Shown here: positions 25,601 to 36,400 of the stretch, in pieces
Numbering within the stretch: the first letter of the stretch is position 1
How the letters are laid out: every line of letters begins with the position of its first letter
Assembly (NCBI GenBank): GCA_902728285.1
Contig: CACVBU010000047.1
Location: 28,662 to 92,661, forward strand
Length of the DNA: 64,000 nt
Source: Clytia hemisphaerica
Taxonomy: Eukaryota > Cnidaria > Hydrozoa > Leptothecata > Clytiidae
Direction of reading: 5' to 3'
Notes under the pieces: generated by a model
Told to the model about the DNA's origin: nothing
The model's database searches: none
What the model saw: only the letters and a program-made list of their open reading frames with translations
Position numbers and translations under genes: made by a program

Positions 25601-27445
25601 TGACAAAGAATTGTTATGCAAAATTATCGTCAGTTTGTTAAACTTTGGACTCAAAAGTATGGAATAATTTTAGAGAGTATGGGATTCGAATTATGATATT
25701 CTTGTGACATGGGCCCTCAATTTTGGTTTACTATTTTTTTCATGTTATAAAAATAATTATTGGAGTGACAAAAGTGATTCAAAAGTAAGCACGCAGTCGA
25801 AATTCTGCATTTCTGCGTTGAAAAATGTTGATAAAATATGTTGCAAAATTTAGAATAATTCTTTTGTGAATTACGATTAATGTTCAAGCTTTATAAATCA
25901 TTTTACCTAAGTAATTCCAAGAAATGAAATTCTGACGGAATATTGTCGGATTTTTTTATACCAATTTTGAAATACAGGCGGCATCGAAGCTCGCTTCAAA
26001 GACACAATGGAAGATAGACGTCCAGTCGTTTATATGTTCATGGTGAAAGCAAATACTAGTTTTGAATAACTAATAGAGTCCTCTATCTTTTATCAGCTGA
26101 ATATTTTACCACTGAGCCAAAATTGATTTTGATTTTATCTTTCTAAAAATCGTCCGCAAACTAGTCGAGTGTCCGCCAACAGCTGAGAGAAATATCGACT
26201 TTTCGATGTAATCATTTGAACAGGATCCTTTTCGGTTCCGACATATGAAAAACATCAAACTAAGCCACAAAATAATAAGTTTTATCCAAAGAAATTTGTC
26301 CGCACCAAACCGTCCGCCAACCGGCCTAATGACTCTAGTTCTAAAAACTATACTGCAGACAGCCTTGAACAACTAATGACACCAAGACCTTCAATTCCTA
26401 ACGCTAACCGAACAGGTAGTAAGTAGGTAGTAACAGAAAACATCATACGTACATACATCTCTTTTTCGAAAAAAGGAAGCACTGTCGAAAATGATTCACC
26501 GTCTTCACTGTGTGAATTCCATCGAAAAAATTTAGGTGAATTTATTTTTTACTTTCAGGAAAATCAAGACTCAATCCACGCTCTATTACCGAACGGTGAT
26601 TTCTTACCGATGCAAACTTCGTTGGAGAAAATTCTCGCCTTCATGAAAATGACTGTAAGTTTGTTTTTATGTTGTTTTGGTCGTTTTGCGAGAGTGATCG
26701 GTAATTTGGGTAATATTAGTCATTTTTTGAGGATGTCACTTTTTATCTAAGAAAAATCCGATCAATTTAATCAAAAAATTTAAACTTGATTTTTGAAACC
26801 GTTAAAAAATTCTTCATTTTTTTGTCTTGATTTTTCTTCTTCAATTTTGGATTAATGAAATATTTTCTATTTCACAGAACGGTCTATGATGAATACACGT
26901 CGATTCCCCTAACTACACCCCTTCTCACAGACCCGGTAGCATTTTTTTCAAGCAGTGGGGATAAAAATAACGGACTGAAATTCGATGAGATATTTTTTAT
27001 GAATGGGGATTTCAATTCTTTTGTTTTCAAGTCAGAAAACTCAGTGGAAATGAAAAAAAATAGTAAATATTTTGCAGTGAGGATTGGTTTATTTAATTAT
27101 TATAAGTGGGGACAAAAATTGGAGGATAAATTTTCCCCGGGGACGATATTTTGGCTAATTTTTCCAGTGGGAAGGGTGTGAGAAGGGGTGTCTAACTATT
27201 TAAAAGATAAATATTCGTTTAGGATACAAGGATACAAGGGTTAATCTATTTTCACAAATCTGTTGAGAAAAAAAAACAGAAAAAAACCTCACACTCTTCT
27301 TTAAATGGATACGATTAATCAGTTTCATGATTTTATTCGATAGGGAGCAACGAACGAGGCTGGTTTCAAGGTGATTCAACGCATCATTGATTTCTTCAAA
27401 GAGTGTTGTCAAAAATATCAGGGTGTTACCTCCAACGAATCTTAG
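7667..27445 (+). CDS. WAPL: WAPL, cohesin release factor
   Basis: WAPL works with PDS5 in the nucleus to open the SMC3-kleisin gate and unload cohesin from DNA. Twenty exons join in frame to about 1231 codons (human WAPL is about 1190): 7667-9421, 9699-9755, 10216-10386, 10791-10856, 11286-11468, 11859-11940, 12654-12738, 12950-13001, 13329-13440, 13835-13923, 17945-18021, 18351-18463, 18744-18859, 19205-19347, 20474-20550, 21631-21756, 24169-24273, 24570-24658, 26559-26654, 27344-27445. All introns are GT-AG. The helical WAPL domain runs from about residue 660 to the end; telling matches are [48 protein letters not shown] and [18 protein letters not shown]. The 585-residue first exon is disordered and Lys/Ser/Pro-rich, with SPTK/SPKK-type motifs, two AT-hook-like cores (GRPKKK near 346, GRGRPARK near 370) and an acidic stretch. 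That tail is unusual for WAPL. Confidence 0.93.
10503..10549. repeat. Perfect hairpin in WAPL intron 3
   Basis: CCAACATTTCATCCAACA is followed by a loop of about 11 bases and its exact complement TGTTGGATGAAATGTTGG. The stem is 18 bp. It is probably part of a small fold-back element; it lies more than 100 bp from either splice site. Confidence 0.6.
12325..12520 (+). mobile_element. Degraded tRNA-derived SINE (copy 1)
   Basis: It shares two blocks with the better copy at 38347-38604: a head block (TAGCATCTAGCTACGGTTG with GCGCAAGGTTG) and a body block (GTGGTACTTGA, CATCTCTG, GGAATCCAGGGA, CCCTCTCCTACCT, then GGGT near the end). The B-box region is deleted. It lies in WAPL intron 6 in the same orientation as the gene. 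Confidence 0.6.
14600..15300. repeat. GC-richer repeat with recurring AAGGGTC
   Basis: It begins CCCGGGGGAGCATTCAAGG and ends GGCTGGCACACCCCCGTCGCC. In between, variants of TAAGGGTC or CAAGGGTC recur at irregular spacing (about 14695, 14783, 14838, 15160, 15248). It has a run of 13 G at 15062. It resembles dispersed CCCGGGGG-headed repeats known from corals and anemones, a recollection not tested here. Confidence 0.45.
15987..17315 (-). mobile_element. Fold-back repeat family copy ending in a tetranucleotide array
   Basis: In reverse orientation the family end ACAAGCTAGATGCTGAATGG, then ACCTACC, starts at 15987. The body has repeated landmarks (AAATCG-AACTC or GAGCTCCGTCAC) near 16335, 16487, 16808 and 16960, matching the internal units of the copy at 3851. 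After GAGAAAAGCTGGTAAC at 17041-17056 the tetranucleotide array begins. The hairpin end found in other copies is missing beyond it. The copy lies in WAPL intron 10. Confidence 0.7.
17060..17315. repeat. (GGAC)n/(GAAC)n microsatellite, about 255 bp
   Basis: An uninterrupted tetranucleotide array. GGAC units run to about 17114, then a short GAAC block, GGAC again to about 17167, then pure GAAC to 17313. All frames stay open through it, which is an artefact. It occupies the same site in the element as the short GTCC/GTTC/GTTA arrays of the other copies. Confidence 0.95.
18149..18212 (+). repeat. Dispersed repeat, copy in WAPL intron 11
   Basis: ACAATTGGGCCTACAAGTAA continues to GAGCCAGTGCGGCTAGCACG and TTCGACA. 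A close copy lies at 20611-20675 in intron 15 of the same gene, same orientation. The 3' part (GTGTGGTTAGCACGTTCGA in copy 2) resembles a tRNA D-arm, which hints at a SINE remnant; this is weak. Confidence 0.55.
19795..20459 (+). mobile_element. Fold-back repeat family copy abutting a WAPL splice acceptor
   Basis: It has the left end CTTTTTGGACCTACCCCGG with an extra GGTGG, then an array of GTTC and GTTA units (about 19846-19880), TTACCAGCTTTTCT, one body unit, and the right end CCAGGTAGGTCCATAAAAGT closing in GCTTGTT near 20459. The splice acceptor of WAPL exon 15 follows at 20471-20473, about 12-14 bp away, so the element's last bases make up much of that intron's 3' end. Confidence 0.75.
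20611..20675 (+). repeat. Dispersed repeat, copy in WAPL intron 15
   Basis: Second copy of the repeat described at 18149-18212; the two differ at about one base in ten. The flanks beyond the shared block do not match. Confidence 0.55.
22392..23420. repeat. Tandem repeat, about 176-bp unit, interrupted
   Basis: About four units, each opening with GAAATAATTCTGTGTCGAG or a variant (22392, 22568, 23104, about 23270). Each contains AATCAAGCCACCAATTCGTT, GACAGATCCAGAAACAAC and GAGCTGCATTTTAGTCTCC. Divergence rises toward the 3' side. The second unit is split by a 354-bp insertion at 22633. The array lies in WAPL intron 16. Confidence 0.8.
22633..22986. mobile_element. 354-bp MITE with TCTAG target duplication
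   Basis: The ends are inverted: CATGGCATGGACC on the left, GGGTTCATGCCATG on the right. TCTAG flanks both sides exactly (22628-22632 and 22987-22991). Removing the insert restores the tandem unit it sits in (ACAGAT-C-AGAAAC pattern). Inside, GGTACCCCCT recurs about five times, and a C-run/G-run hairpin lies at 22949-22975. No coding capacity. Confidence 0.85.
24971..26042. mobile_element. 1.07-kb TIR element with 7-bp target duplication
   Basis: The left end CATGAACATATAAACGACTG, then GAC, is matched by the inverted right end ending at 26042. GTGAAAG flanks both sides (24964-24970, 26043-26049). The core GTCGTTTATA recurs in inverted pairs inside (about 25497 and 25570), and a TCTAGCAAGCTAGACGAC palindromic block lies at 25174-25251. 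No transposase is encoded. The 7-8 bp duplication suggests a hAT-like origin, by inference. It lies in WAPL intron 18. Confidence 0.75.
26905..27203. mobile_element. Small palindromic element in WAPL intron 19
   Basis: CTACACCCCTTCTCACAGAC near 26917 is matched in inverted form by GTGTGAGAAGGGGTGTCTAA near 27177. The interior is AT-rich and holds an open frame without recognisable similarity. The ends are not sharp. Confidence 0.5.
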
Positions 27446-28168
27446 ATACGATGCATTCTTTGACGAACGATAAGGCTTGTGGTTTTGTTTAACTCTAGTA
27501 CTTACCAAACTTCGTCTTATAAGTGTTGTTCATGGACCCTGGATGGACGTCGTTATGAATGTTTTATTAAATTCAAAAGCACCATTAGCAGACACTATCT
27601 ATTCCTTCATATTCCGAACAGCTATTGCAGGTACGATCCATAGTTTAAATATGGAATAACGAACGCCAACGCCCGCCTTTTACTTCATTTTTTAATATTT
27701 ATTTTTAAAATATTTCAAGGATTTTAAATTTGTAAATATTTCCTTTCCAAATTATTGTTAGTTTTTGTTTGTTTTTTTAGGGTAGAAACATTTTGCCAAC
27801 GTTTTAGGTTAGGTTGGTTTCATTTTTTCAGTTTTTTTATTCTTAAATTGTTTTACTTTTGCGTCGGACTCCTAAGTTTCCCGATTACGATACTTTGTAT
27901 CATAATACTATGCACAATTATGATGCCAGCTTTTTCTTTCACAGAAGGAGCTTTTTTTGTAAGAAAGTACAGTATGTGTAAAATAGTTTTTTTTTTACGA
28001 AACGATTAGTCATTTAAAATAATTTTATTTTTATGTAAAATATATATCTAAACTGTTTTTAGACAAATATATACAAAAAGCCTTCCTATTGAATATTGTT
28101 TTATGTCACTTTATTCTTGTTCAATATTACTGCTAATCTTTGTACTGCTTTACACGTTTTTTTATAAG

Positions 28169-28174
28169 AATAAA
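28169..28174 (+). terminator. Candidate poly(A) signal for WAPL
   Basis: AATAAA lies about 720 bases past the WAPL stop codon, in an AT-rich 3' region without other features. It is the first exact hexamer I noticed downstream. Confidence 0.3.
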
Positions 28175-28473
28175 CTATATAAGAACATAAGGCTTTGATG
28201 GACAAAATATTAAGAACATTTTAGGGCTTTTAGGAATCTACCTTAAGTGGATAAATTTTCGCATGTACTAATTTTCGCGAGACGACACTTAAAGTATAAC
28301 ACCCGATTCTTTAGAAAAATTGACAAAAATACCATATATAATGGTCAAAATAGGAACATATTATTAACATTTTTAGGCTTAAAACTCATAAGCGCATCCG
28401 AAGGTCTCAAAAGTTTTGGATGTTTTTATAAAACGTGTACCCATCCACATTTTCAAGTTTCACTGTTGGGGTT

Positions 28474-28479
28474 TTTATT
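28474..28479 (-). terminator. Candidate poly(A) signal for the acidic secreted protein
   Basis: TTTATT on the plus strand reads AATAAA on the minus strand, about 120 bases past the stop codon at 28596. The position suits a short 3' UTR and gives independent support that this minus-strand reading frame is a gene. Confidence 0.4.
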
Positions 28480-28595
28480 TGAGCTCTGGTTCACTTTTAA
28501 TAGTGTAGCCACGGCAATATGAACATTTTACTGTTCAATATCATATTTTTGGTCAACGTTTTTCGTTTTTGTAAATTTAAGAGTAACAACCGTAA

Positions 28596-29948
28596 TTACT
28601 CTTCATTTTCAAAATCATCATTTGGCGCCAAATCATCAGAATGATCGCCTTCGTCATTAATATTCACCGGTAATTTCACACCTAGTGTCCTTTCTTGTGT
28701 GTCATTCTCGTCATTTAATAAATGTTCATTATTTGGCGCTCCATCGAATCCTTCATTAGGCGCCATACCATCAGAAATGTCATTCATCATGTCAAACATT
28801 TCGGCGTCGTCAAAATTGACGTCATTTGAATCACCATCAATACCGACGAAATCAAACTCCGACAAATCCAGTCCGTCATCATCATCGTCACTCTCGATTT
28901 CGGCGTCAGGATTGTCGTCCCTTTGGAGATCAATACGATTGTCGTTTTTTGAGTGATCGTCATTTAGTGCCGTTGTTGTCGAAAGGGGTCCTTGAGTGTA
29001 AGTAAGAAATTAATAAGCAAATTTCAGACATACAGAAGCAGCCAGCGTAGAGATTTTTCAGAAATATGTGTTGGAGGACCAAATATTATGACCATTCATT
29101 TTTTTATACAAATGATGTGTTCTGATTTTTAGGAAGCCTTTATCGCACTATTTGTCTCCCTAAACTTATCATTACTTTATGCTTTGGGGAAAACAGTTTG
29201 CCAAGATAAACTTGTAAGATATTTGTTTTGCTCCACAAAGTGGAGTGTAGTGTTCTGAAAATTTCTAGGGTTACTATCTAGGCAGCAAGATTACATCAAT
29301 TTTCTCTTGATTATAGATACCCCTGTCTACTTAAAAGATGTGTGTGTTCTGAAGCTTTCTAGGGTTACCTAGACAACAAGAACACGGTAGATGACCTTGA
29401 TCCATGATTATACCCATGTCTCATCAGAACACAGCATCATTTCTAGCTGATTAATTTTCGAAGATCTGATCAGAACAGATCAAAATTTCTAGCTGAATAA
29501 TACTCTCAGAACACATCGGAAAAAAAGGTCGTCTCGCCGGCTGCTTTCAGACATACCTATGGTGCCAAAGATTGTCCGCTTCAGATAGACTTCACTCTAC
29601 TAGATGGGATGAGCTGGAGTTTTTATAAGATACTTCACTAATTGGTCATTTGTAATAATAGAGATGTCGCGTTCTTTAGAAAAAGCAATAAAATCCTTTG
29701 TCTCAAGATTCAACCATCAACCGAATCATTGAAAACCTTGTAAAAACCCCAGCTTGACCCTACTAGATGGGGCGAGCCTCCGAGGGACTTAATAAGACTG
29801 GCAATAATAAAATGATATTTTACGATCGATTTATAATACGTAATACGAGCGGTACGAATATTAAATAATGTTTTGTGACATCAAAATTGTTACCTATTAA
29901 CATGCAAATAATTGTCATCGTCAATAGTGGAGCTCTCATTCTCTTCAT
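28596..29948 (-). CDS. Predicted secreted acidic protein
   Basis: I do not recognise this protein. Two coding exons join in phase to 149 residues: 29948-29894 and 28990-28596. Exon 1 encodes MKRMRAPLLTMTIICMLI, a basic start followed by a hydrophobic core, as in a signal peptide. It stops after one base of a codon at a GT donor (ATAG then GTAACA). Exon 2 opens after a pyrimidine-rich ACTCAAG acceptor in the matching phase and supplies PLSTTTA, a plausible signal-peptidase region. The mature part is dominated by Asp, Glu and Asn with few basic residues (IESDDDDDGLDLSEFDF, FDDAEMFDMMNDISDG) and repeats APNEGF/APNNEH/APNDDF. A T-rich AG upstream of exon 1 (about 29972) hints at a 5' UTR intron. 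Secretion and calcium or matrix binding are inferences. Other exons between the two cannot be excluded. Confidence 0.5.
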
Positions 29949-31900
29949 TGAGATATTAGTTTTGTTATTCTGAAAAAAGGCAAAAAGTCTTTTTAAATAT
30001 GATAAATTTTTTGCGTATAAAATTACTTGAATGTATTTAATATCGGAAAAACACATGAAAAACGCAAAAATTGGAAAGGTTTGCAGATTCGTGAAATCTA
30101 CTAAAAATGTACTGTCCAGCTGTCGCGCGGGGGAGGGGGCGGGTACTAGATCCTTTGAGAGGAAAGATTGTGACATTTTTGCTGTGGCCCCTCACTTTGA
30201 GGGGAAGAAAGGTGCTATTCCGAAGAGTATACAATTTCCACCAGAAAGCCTCTTCTACACTTTACAGATCATCTAAATAATGACGCAATCTTTCGAGCTC
30301 CAACCCTGACCCTAACTGATAAGATCGAAATAATCAAAAAGGTCAAAATGGAAGAATAAAAAAAGTCAACTTTTGGCCATCCATAACCCCGACCGAAAAG
30401 TGACTGAGCCACCCTTATACCTTTCAGTCCTAATTGTTTATCACGGGAATAAACTACATTTGGTCTAAAAGAACGACAATTTACGCATGCGTGTTAATGC
30501 AGAAGTCTAATTTTTTAACTCTTCGGAATGGGACCTTTCACTGACTGCTTATGTACACTACAAAAACTTTAAACTAGACTAAATCAAATCATAAAAAAAT
30601 TATTGTTCTCCCGAATTAAATAACGTTTAAGGGTGTTTTGAGCGTGTAAAAACTGCACGGTGGGCGACATATATTTACGAAATATTGGACCCCCATTCGC
30701 GAATTGGCTCAACGAGGCCCACGCCAAGTAATTCGCCCAAAGTTTTTCAATTCGCAGATGAATTCTACTTATTAAATAAATCAATAATAAATTCAGCATT
30801 TACAAAAGTATAAGTTTCAAAGCTAATGAATGCCAGAATTGTTGCAAAGTTCTAGAGTAAACAACCAGAGCGAAAGACAAACTTATTTGACATCTGCTTG
30901 CTAACTAAAATGTTCTCTCTCTTCACCGCATACTCCTTGGATATCCTTAAAATAAAGCTGCATCAATAAAAATTCTCTGCTTCATCATTTTCTCTCTTTA
31001 CGATGATGTCATTGAAAATAGTTTTTGTTTGTGTTACAATTATGTTGGCATGGCGATTAATTGTTGTATTAACCACAAACCAAAACAAAGAACAATAGGT
31101 CTGGTTTAACAGGATTTGGCAATATATTTTCAAGGTAAGAGTGGAGGGGGCATCATGATGTCCAGGTAGGGGAACATAAATTGCCCAAAAAGGAAAATCA
31201 GCAAAATAAACCGTCCACAGCCAGGGAACAGGATCGTAGACTGCTGAAAATGTGGCAAATAAAAATTCTAGAAAGTTTCATGAAGGAGCCAGCAAAACAA
31301 CTAGACCTTAAAGCTTAGAATTGTGCGTAGCATAGATAAAAAGCGTCCAAAATATCCTTTATGTTGATATGAATATACGGGTGCTACAATGAGCTTGAAT
31401 AATAAGAATGAAATCAAAAGCGGTTAGTTATTACCATTTACCCCAATACCACAACCCTTCAACTTTGTTGTTTTTTTATAAATCACTCAAAGTGAAGAGT
31501 GAAGAGAAAAGAAAGCAAGACTGTCCAAGATTTCCGACATTAGTCTGACAAACACAAGAATAGACAGGAAACCAGTCTACCCGCCCTCTCAATTTACACA
31601 TCTCCGTTACGCATTCCCGTTGCAGGATAAACTAGGTGCAATTTTTTTTAATAAGAATATGAAAAATATTATCAAATTATTCTAATTTTAAGCATTTTAC
31701 ATGAGTATTTTAGTACGATCTTCTAAAATTGTAACTGCATGTTTTAGAGCCAGTGAAGCCTTAAAATGTTCTTGAAATGGTTTTAAATTTTAAGCGTCGA
31801 GGCCTTTTGTCAATATTAAACACTGCTCTACAAAAAGTGTAGGAGAAAAAATATTTTTGTTTTGTCATGATTTTAAAAGAAAAGCATTATGTATAATATA

Positions 31901-32731
31901 CCGGGTGCACCAAAAAAAAGTATACAACTTTGTCGAGATATTGTGAGCTTCAGGATTTAAATTTTTTGTTCATTCTTTTATTATCGTATAGAAGATGCTC
32001 TAACTTAAATTTTGAGCTATCATACATTAAATTTGAAAAAGCATTTCGAAAGTTATTTCCAAAAAACTGACTTTTTTTCCATTTCGAAATTTCAAAAAAT
32101 CATTAAAAACAGCGAGCAAACTTTTCTATTGACACTTACCTTCTTTACACATAAAAATACCAAAAAAATGCAACTGTGTTCATCAAAACCCGTTGCGGAA
32201 TTTAAGAATATGGTAAACAAGCTATTCCCACGTGGGATAATATTTTTGAAAAGACTGAAATTTTTTTTGGAAATCTCAAAGAGAGGTTTTGATGTTATGT
32301 GTGTGCTATGCGAGAAAGTTTTTGAAAAAAATAGATCACCATTCCTCGACTAGTTGCTCAAAGAACTTGGGTGTACATTGAGTTTGCTGGTGTTGGAAAT
32401 GTTCATGACGTGCAAATAAGATGGACAAACTGTTGGCAAAATATAAGATGAGAGAAAAAGGAATAAAAAAAACAATGAAACTGTGTTTTTGTCATTTTGT
32501 CTTATTTATAGCGTGATTGCTGTTTTTAATGATTTATTGAAATTTCGACATGGAAAAAAAGTCAGTTTTTTGGAAATAACTTTCGAACTACTTTTTCAAA
32601 CTTAATGTATGATAGCTCAAAATTCAAGTTAGAGCATCCTCTATACAATAAAAAAAGAATGAACAAAAAATTTAAACCCTGAAGCTCACAATGTCTCGAC
32701 AAAGTTGTATACTTTTTTTTGGTGCACCCGG
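31901..32731. mobile_element. 831-bp element with about 215-bp inverted repeats, TA duplication
   Basis: CCGGGTGCACCAAAAAAAAG at 31901 is mirrored by the end at 32731, and the arms match for roughly 215 bp each. TA flanks both ends (31899-31900, 32732-32733). The centre (32110-32510) is unique and has an open frame of 113 codons with no recognised similarity. The TA target suggests a Tc1/mariner-derived non-autonomous element. Confidence 0.85.
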
Positions 32732-33440
32732 TAGTTTCCATAAAAAAGGCGTTAAAAAGCTAAAGCTTTTCTTATAGAAAAATAGTATATTACAAAAAAC
32801 TAATTATTTCCAATTGCTCTTTGCCAATCAAAATATTAATTATCGAGGCATTCTGCATGAAAAAAAAATGTTTACAATTGGTTACCAGTATGGACATAAG
32901 AAAAGTTACCACATTTTCGATTCATCGATCAAAATGCAAAAAAAAAGCATCTATATTTCTTTGTTTACAGAAATTGGATTGCAGTTGCCATTTGAATGTA
33001 AATTTGAACTAGGCAGAGAAGGCTGGGAAAATTTTTGGCCAGAGGAAAAGTCTTCATTTCTCATGGAAATTCCCAAAAAACAGACTTGTGCGCGATCTTC
33101 GGTAAGGCCTTTAAGTATGATTTTTACGTACATGTGAAAAAGCTTTTAGATAAAATTATTAATCTTCTCAATAAGGTTTTCTTCTCAAGAGCAGCAGTGT
33201 TTCAAAATGACTGCACATTTTGTACCAGACCAAAACACTAACGAAACAGAAACAATTTAAAATACATTTTTATAGTCCATCAATTTCTAGAAGTCATTTT
33301 CATTATGCAGCGTCTTTCTCCAGGTCTCTTTATCGGAATCAATGCTACAGAAAGATCTGATATGAATCACACTTCAATCAAACCAAACCATCCATCCAAT
33401 TCAATCCATTCCAAAAAACTCGAGTATTCAATCCCAGTCC

Positions 33441-36400
33441 TCACGAGGAATCAAAAAGAGATCTTGGATTGAAGTTTGCCCATTTTTGAACAGCTTCATA
33501 TGTCAAAAGTGATGGTTCAATTTCATCAGAAATCGCTGACGTGGCTTTCAAGCTTTTGTATGCGCCAAGTAGACCAGCTTTGATACAAGTGTCTTTATCG
33601 TAGCCATTTAAGTAACCATAGAGAATTCCACCGGCAAGGCTGAAACAGGAGGATAATAAAGAAAATATTGAAGAATAAATATATTTTGTGATCAATCATA
33701 TTAAAAACGGTATCACTTTTTCAACCTTGAAAATACTGAAGTTCTTCTAGGCTACAGCCTTCATAGCCGAACCAGCTATAACCAAAATATTTCTATTTCA
33801 TATTTTACATCAAAATCTTGATTATTTATAAAGGGCATCACTTGTTATAACTTACCTATCACCGGCACCACTGACGTTCTTCACCTCGACCGGCGCCAAA
33901 TGGCCAGGGACGGCTGGGTAGTGAAGATACGCGACGCTTTGGTTCTCTCCTTCACCAAACCTGGCTCTCCTTGAAGAGACGAGTAGCAAGCCATCTTTGC
34001 CGAGAGTAACCAGCAAGTTCGGGATATAGCTTCGAAAATCTTTTGAAAGTTCTATACTCTTTTTAAGAATGTCTGAAGTCGAGAGATTCTCTTCCATTTC
34101 CAGATTAGACATTTGACCACCTTTTAGAGCGTGATGCATTGCGTTTAGCTCAACGAAATTTGGACATGCAAAGTCAATGTTGGGCGTTATCCCGCCCATG
34201 AAGGGCCTCGGTGATTTGGTGAAACACGTCGGTTCGTACCAGACTGAAAACGTATGGAAATGACACCGTATTAAGATGAAAGAAAGAAAACTATCAGAAG
34301 ATGTTCATGCATGCTACTTTACTTTTAGGGTTTTTCACAGATTATGTACTTTTATACTATAATATTCTCTTTTCTGACGTGAGGCTTGTAAGCGGATGGT
34401 CCTACAGTCTTGTAACTGAATAAGTAATGAAAGACTGTCGTCCTATCGACACCCTGTTGCGGTCAAACTAAATTCCGACCACCACTTATCACATTTGGAA
34501 ATATTTCCGGAAGTTGGTTGTTTTAAAAATCAATCAGCAGAGTTATTTCGAGATTGAAGAAGGTAACCACACGATATCAAGCAATACGTCATTACAACTC
34601 CGAGGTTGTCAGTAGAAAAGCTACCTTTCAGGGGGTCTAGCGGTTACTTTGAAAAACCAAACTACGATGGCCCTGAAGGCTCAAAATTTCTCTTGAAAAA
34701 ACAACCGGAGTTTCCCAAAATCAAGCTGGAGTCTCCCAAATTTTAGACGGAGTTTCCCAAAACCAAGCCAGAGCTTCCCAAGATTATAAGGGGGTTTCCC
34801 AAATTTTAGATGGGGTTTCACAAAAAGTTAGTCGAAGTCCCATTTAAAAGAGCCGGAGTTTCTTAAAATCTTTTTATGCAGTCTTGTTCTATATCAGATA
34901 GTACAAAATTTCAGATCATATTGCCCAATGGTTCAAATTTTATGGCAATTTATTGATTTCGGGATTTGGGCGGTTTGGGCAGTTACCGCTGCTGTGGCTG
35001 ACATGGGTTAAATTTGAATCTCTTTTTTCGAATTAATTTGTAAAACTGAATCTTCAGAGAAGTCAAGAAGTTTCAAAAAGTTTTGTTAAGCCATTCAAAA
35101 GTTATAGGAAAAAATTCTGGCAGGGGGAGCACATTGTGCCTCCCCCCCACGGGGCAGAAAGGGTTAAAAGATACTTTGTCAAATTGATTGGATTATGAAC
35201 TTAAAACTTATGAGACTTTTTGATGTTTTTATTTTAAATCATAAAGTAAAACACACCTGGGACTTTATATCTTTGACATATTTCGATAGCTGTATGAAGA
35301 TTTTCTTTGGGTAGGTTAGCATCCAAAACAACGATAGAGGCGTTGCGAATTTCTTTTTCCCATGACGTGATCTAGGTAGAGCAGAAATTCATTTGTTCAA
35401 CAGAAACAACAATATAGTCTTTTTCATTATGTCGACCACTGAGCTTTAACATCATTACCACGGACACTCCATCCCAAAAATGCTCAGATGTGTTAAGTTT
35501 TAGCCGGCCGACAAAGTTGGCCAGTGCTGCAGTCGGCATGCGGCATTTCATCAAATCCAATGAAAAGGGAGAACATTGTGGCAAAATTTATGTTGTAGGA
35601 AGTCTACAGTTTATAAATATTTAAGATATATGGGAATAATATCAGTCAGTACTTTAAGATTTTCAAAACTATACTTCTACTTAAAAGCTTACTAGACTTG
35701 TGGACAGACTGTCATTAATCTTCATATCTCCAACAGCCAATAGAAGTTCACCAGTCGCCTCTGACGTCACTACGTTATAAGTGGCTGTCTTGTACACACG
35801 TGACCAGTATACGCCTGATGTATCCTGAAAAAAAAATATTCGGGATATAATAATAATACATCTGCAGTGTTTACCATCGCATTTGGCTTGATTTTCTGAA
35901 AAATATCAAAAAATTAAGTGATTTGTGTTTACTTTGAGTTGAAAAAAATATTTTGTAGTTCAATAAAAGAACCGTGGATAAGTACAAGTTATCGCATGAC
36001 TTCGAGTGCAATAACAGAAATATTTTACGAGTATTGCACGAGAAGTCATGTGATAACTAATTTATTGTCGACTCAAAAAAATTGTCCTGATATAAATCTC
36101 TTTTTGTTTTTGCTTTCAAACGTACTTCCGCCTTTCTTCTTCTGTGTAGTTTCGAATGTTTTTATACCCTGTTTTTTCGTCTTTTTGCGCTCTTTTTGAA
36201 AACAATTTTTTTACTCTTTTTGTCATAACTTTTGATCTAATGAAGCAATTTTAAAGTTTGATATACCAAAATTTAAGTTAAAACCTCCTATAAACGATTT
36301 CGAAAAAATCAAGCTAATATGTTTTTTCACTTTTTCGCAATTTTGAATCAAACAGGGGGAAGTTTTTTCAGAGACACCCGGTACCTGAAAATCAATATTT

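Noticed and set aside
29131..29217. Plus-strand exon-like segment: TTTTTAG acceptor, 27 open codons (EAFIALFVSLNLSLLYALGK), then GTAAGAT
   Set aside because: No partner exon in phase was found nearby and the peptide resembles nothing I know; it also lies within the intron of the minus-strand acidic-protein gene. It may be chance.
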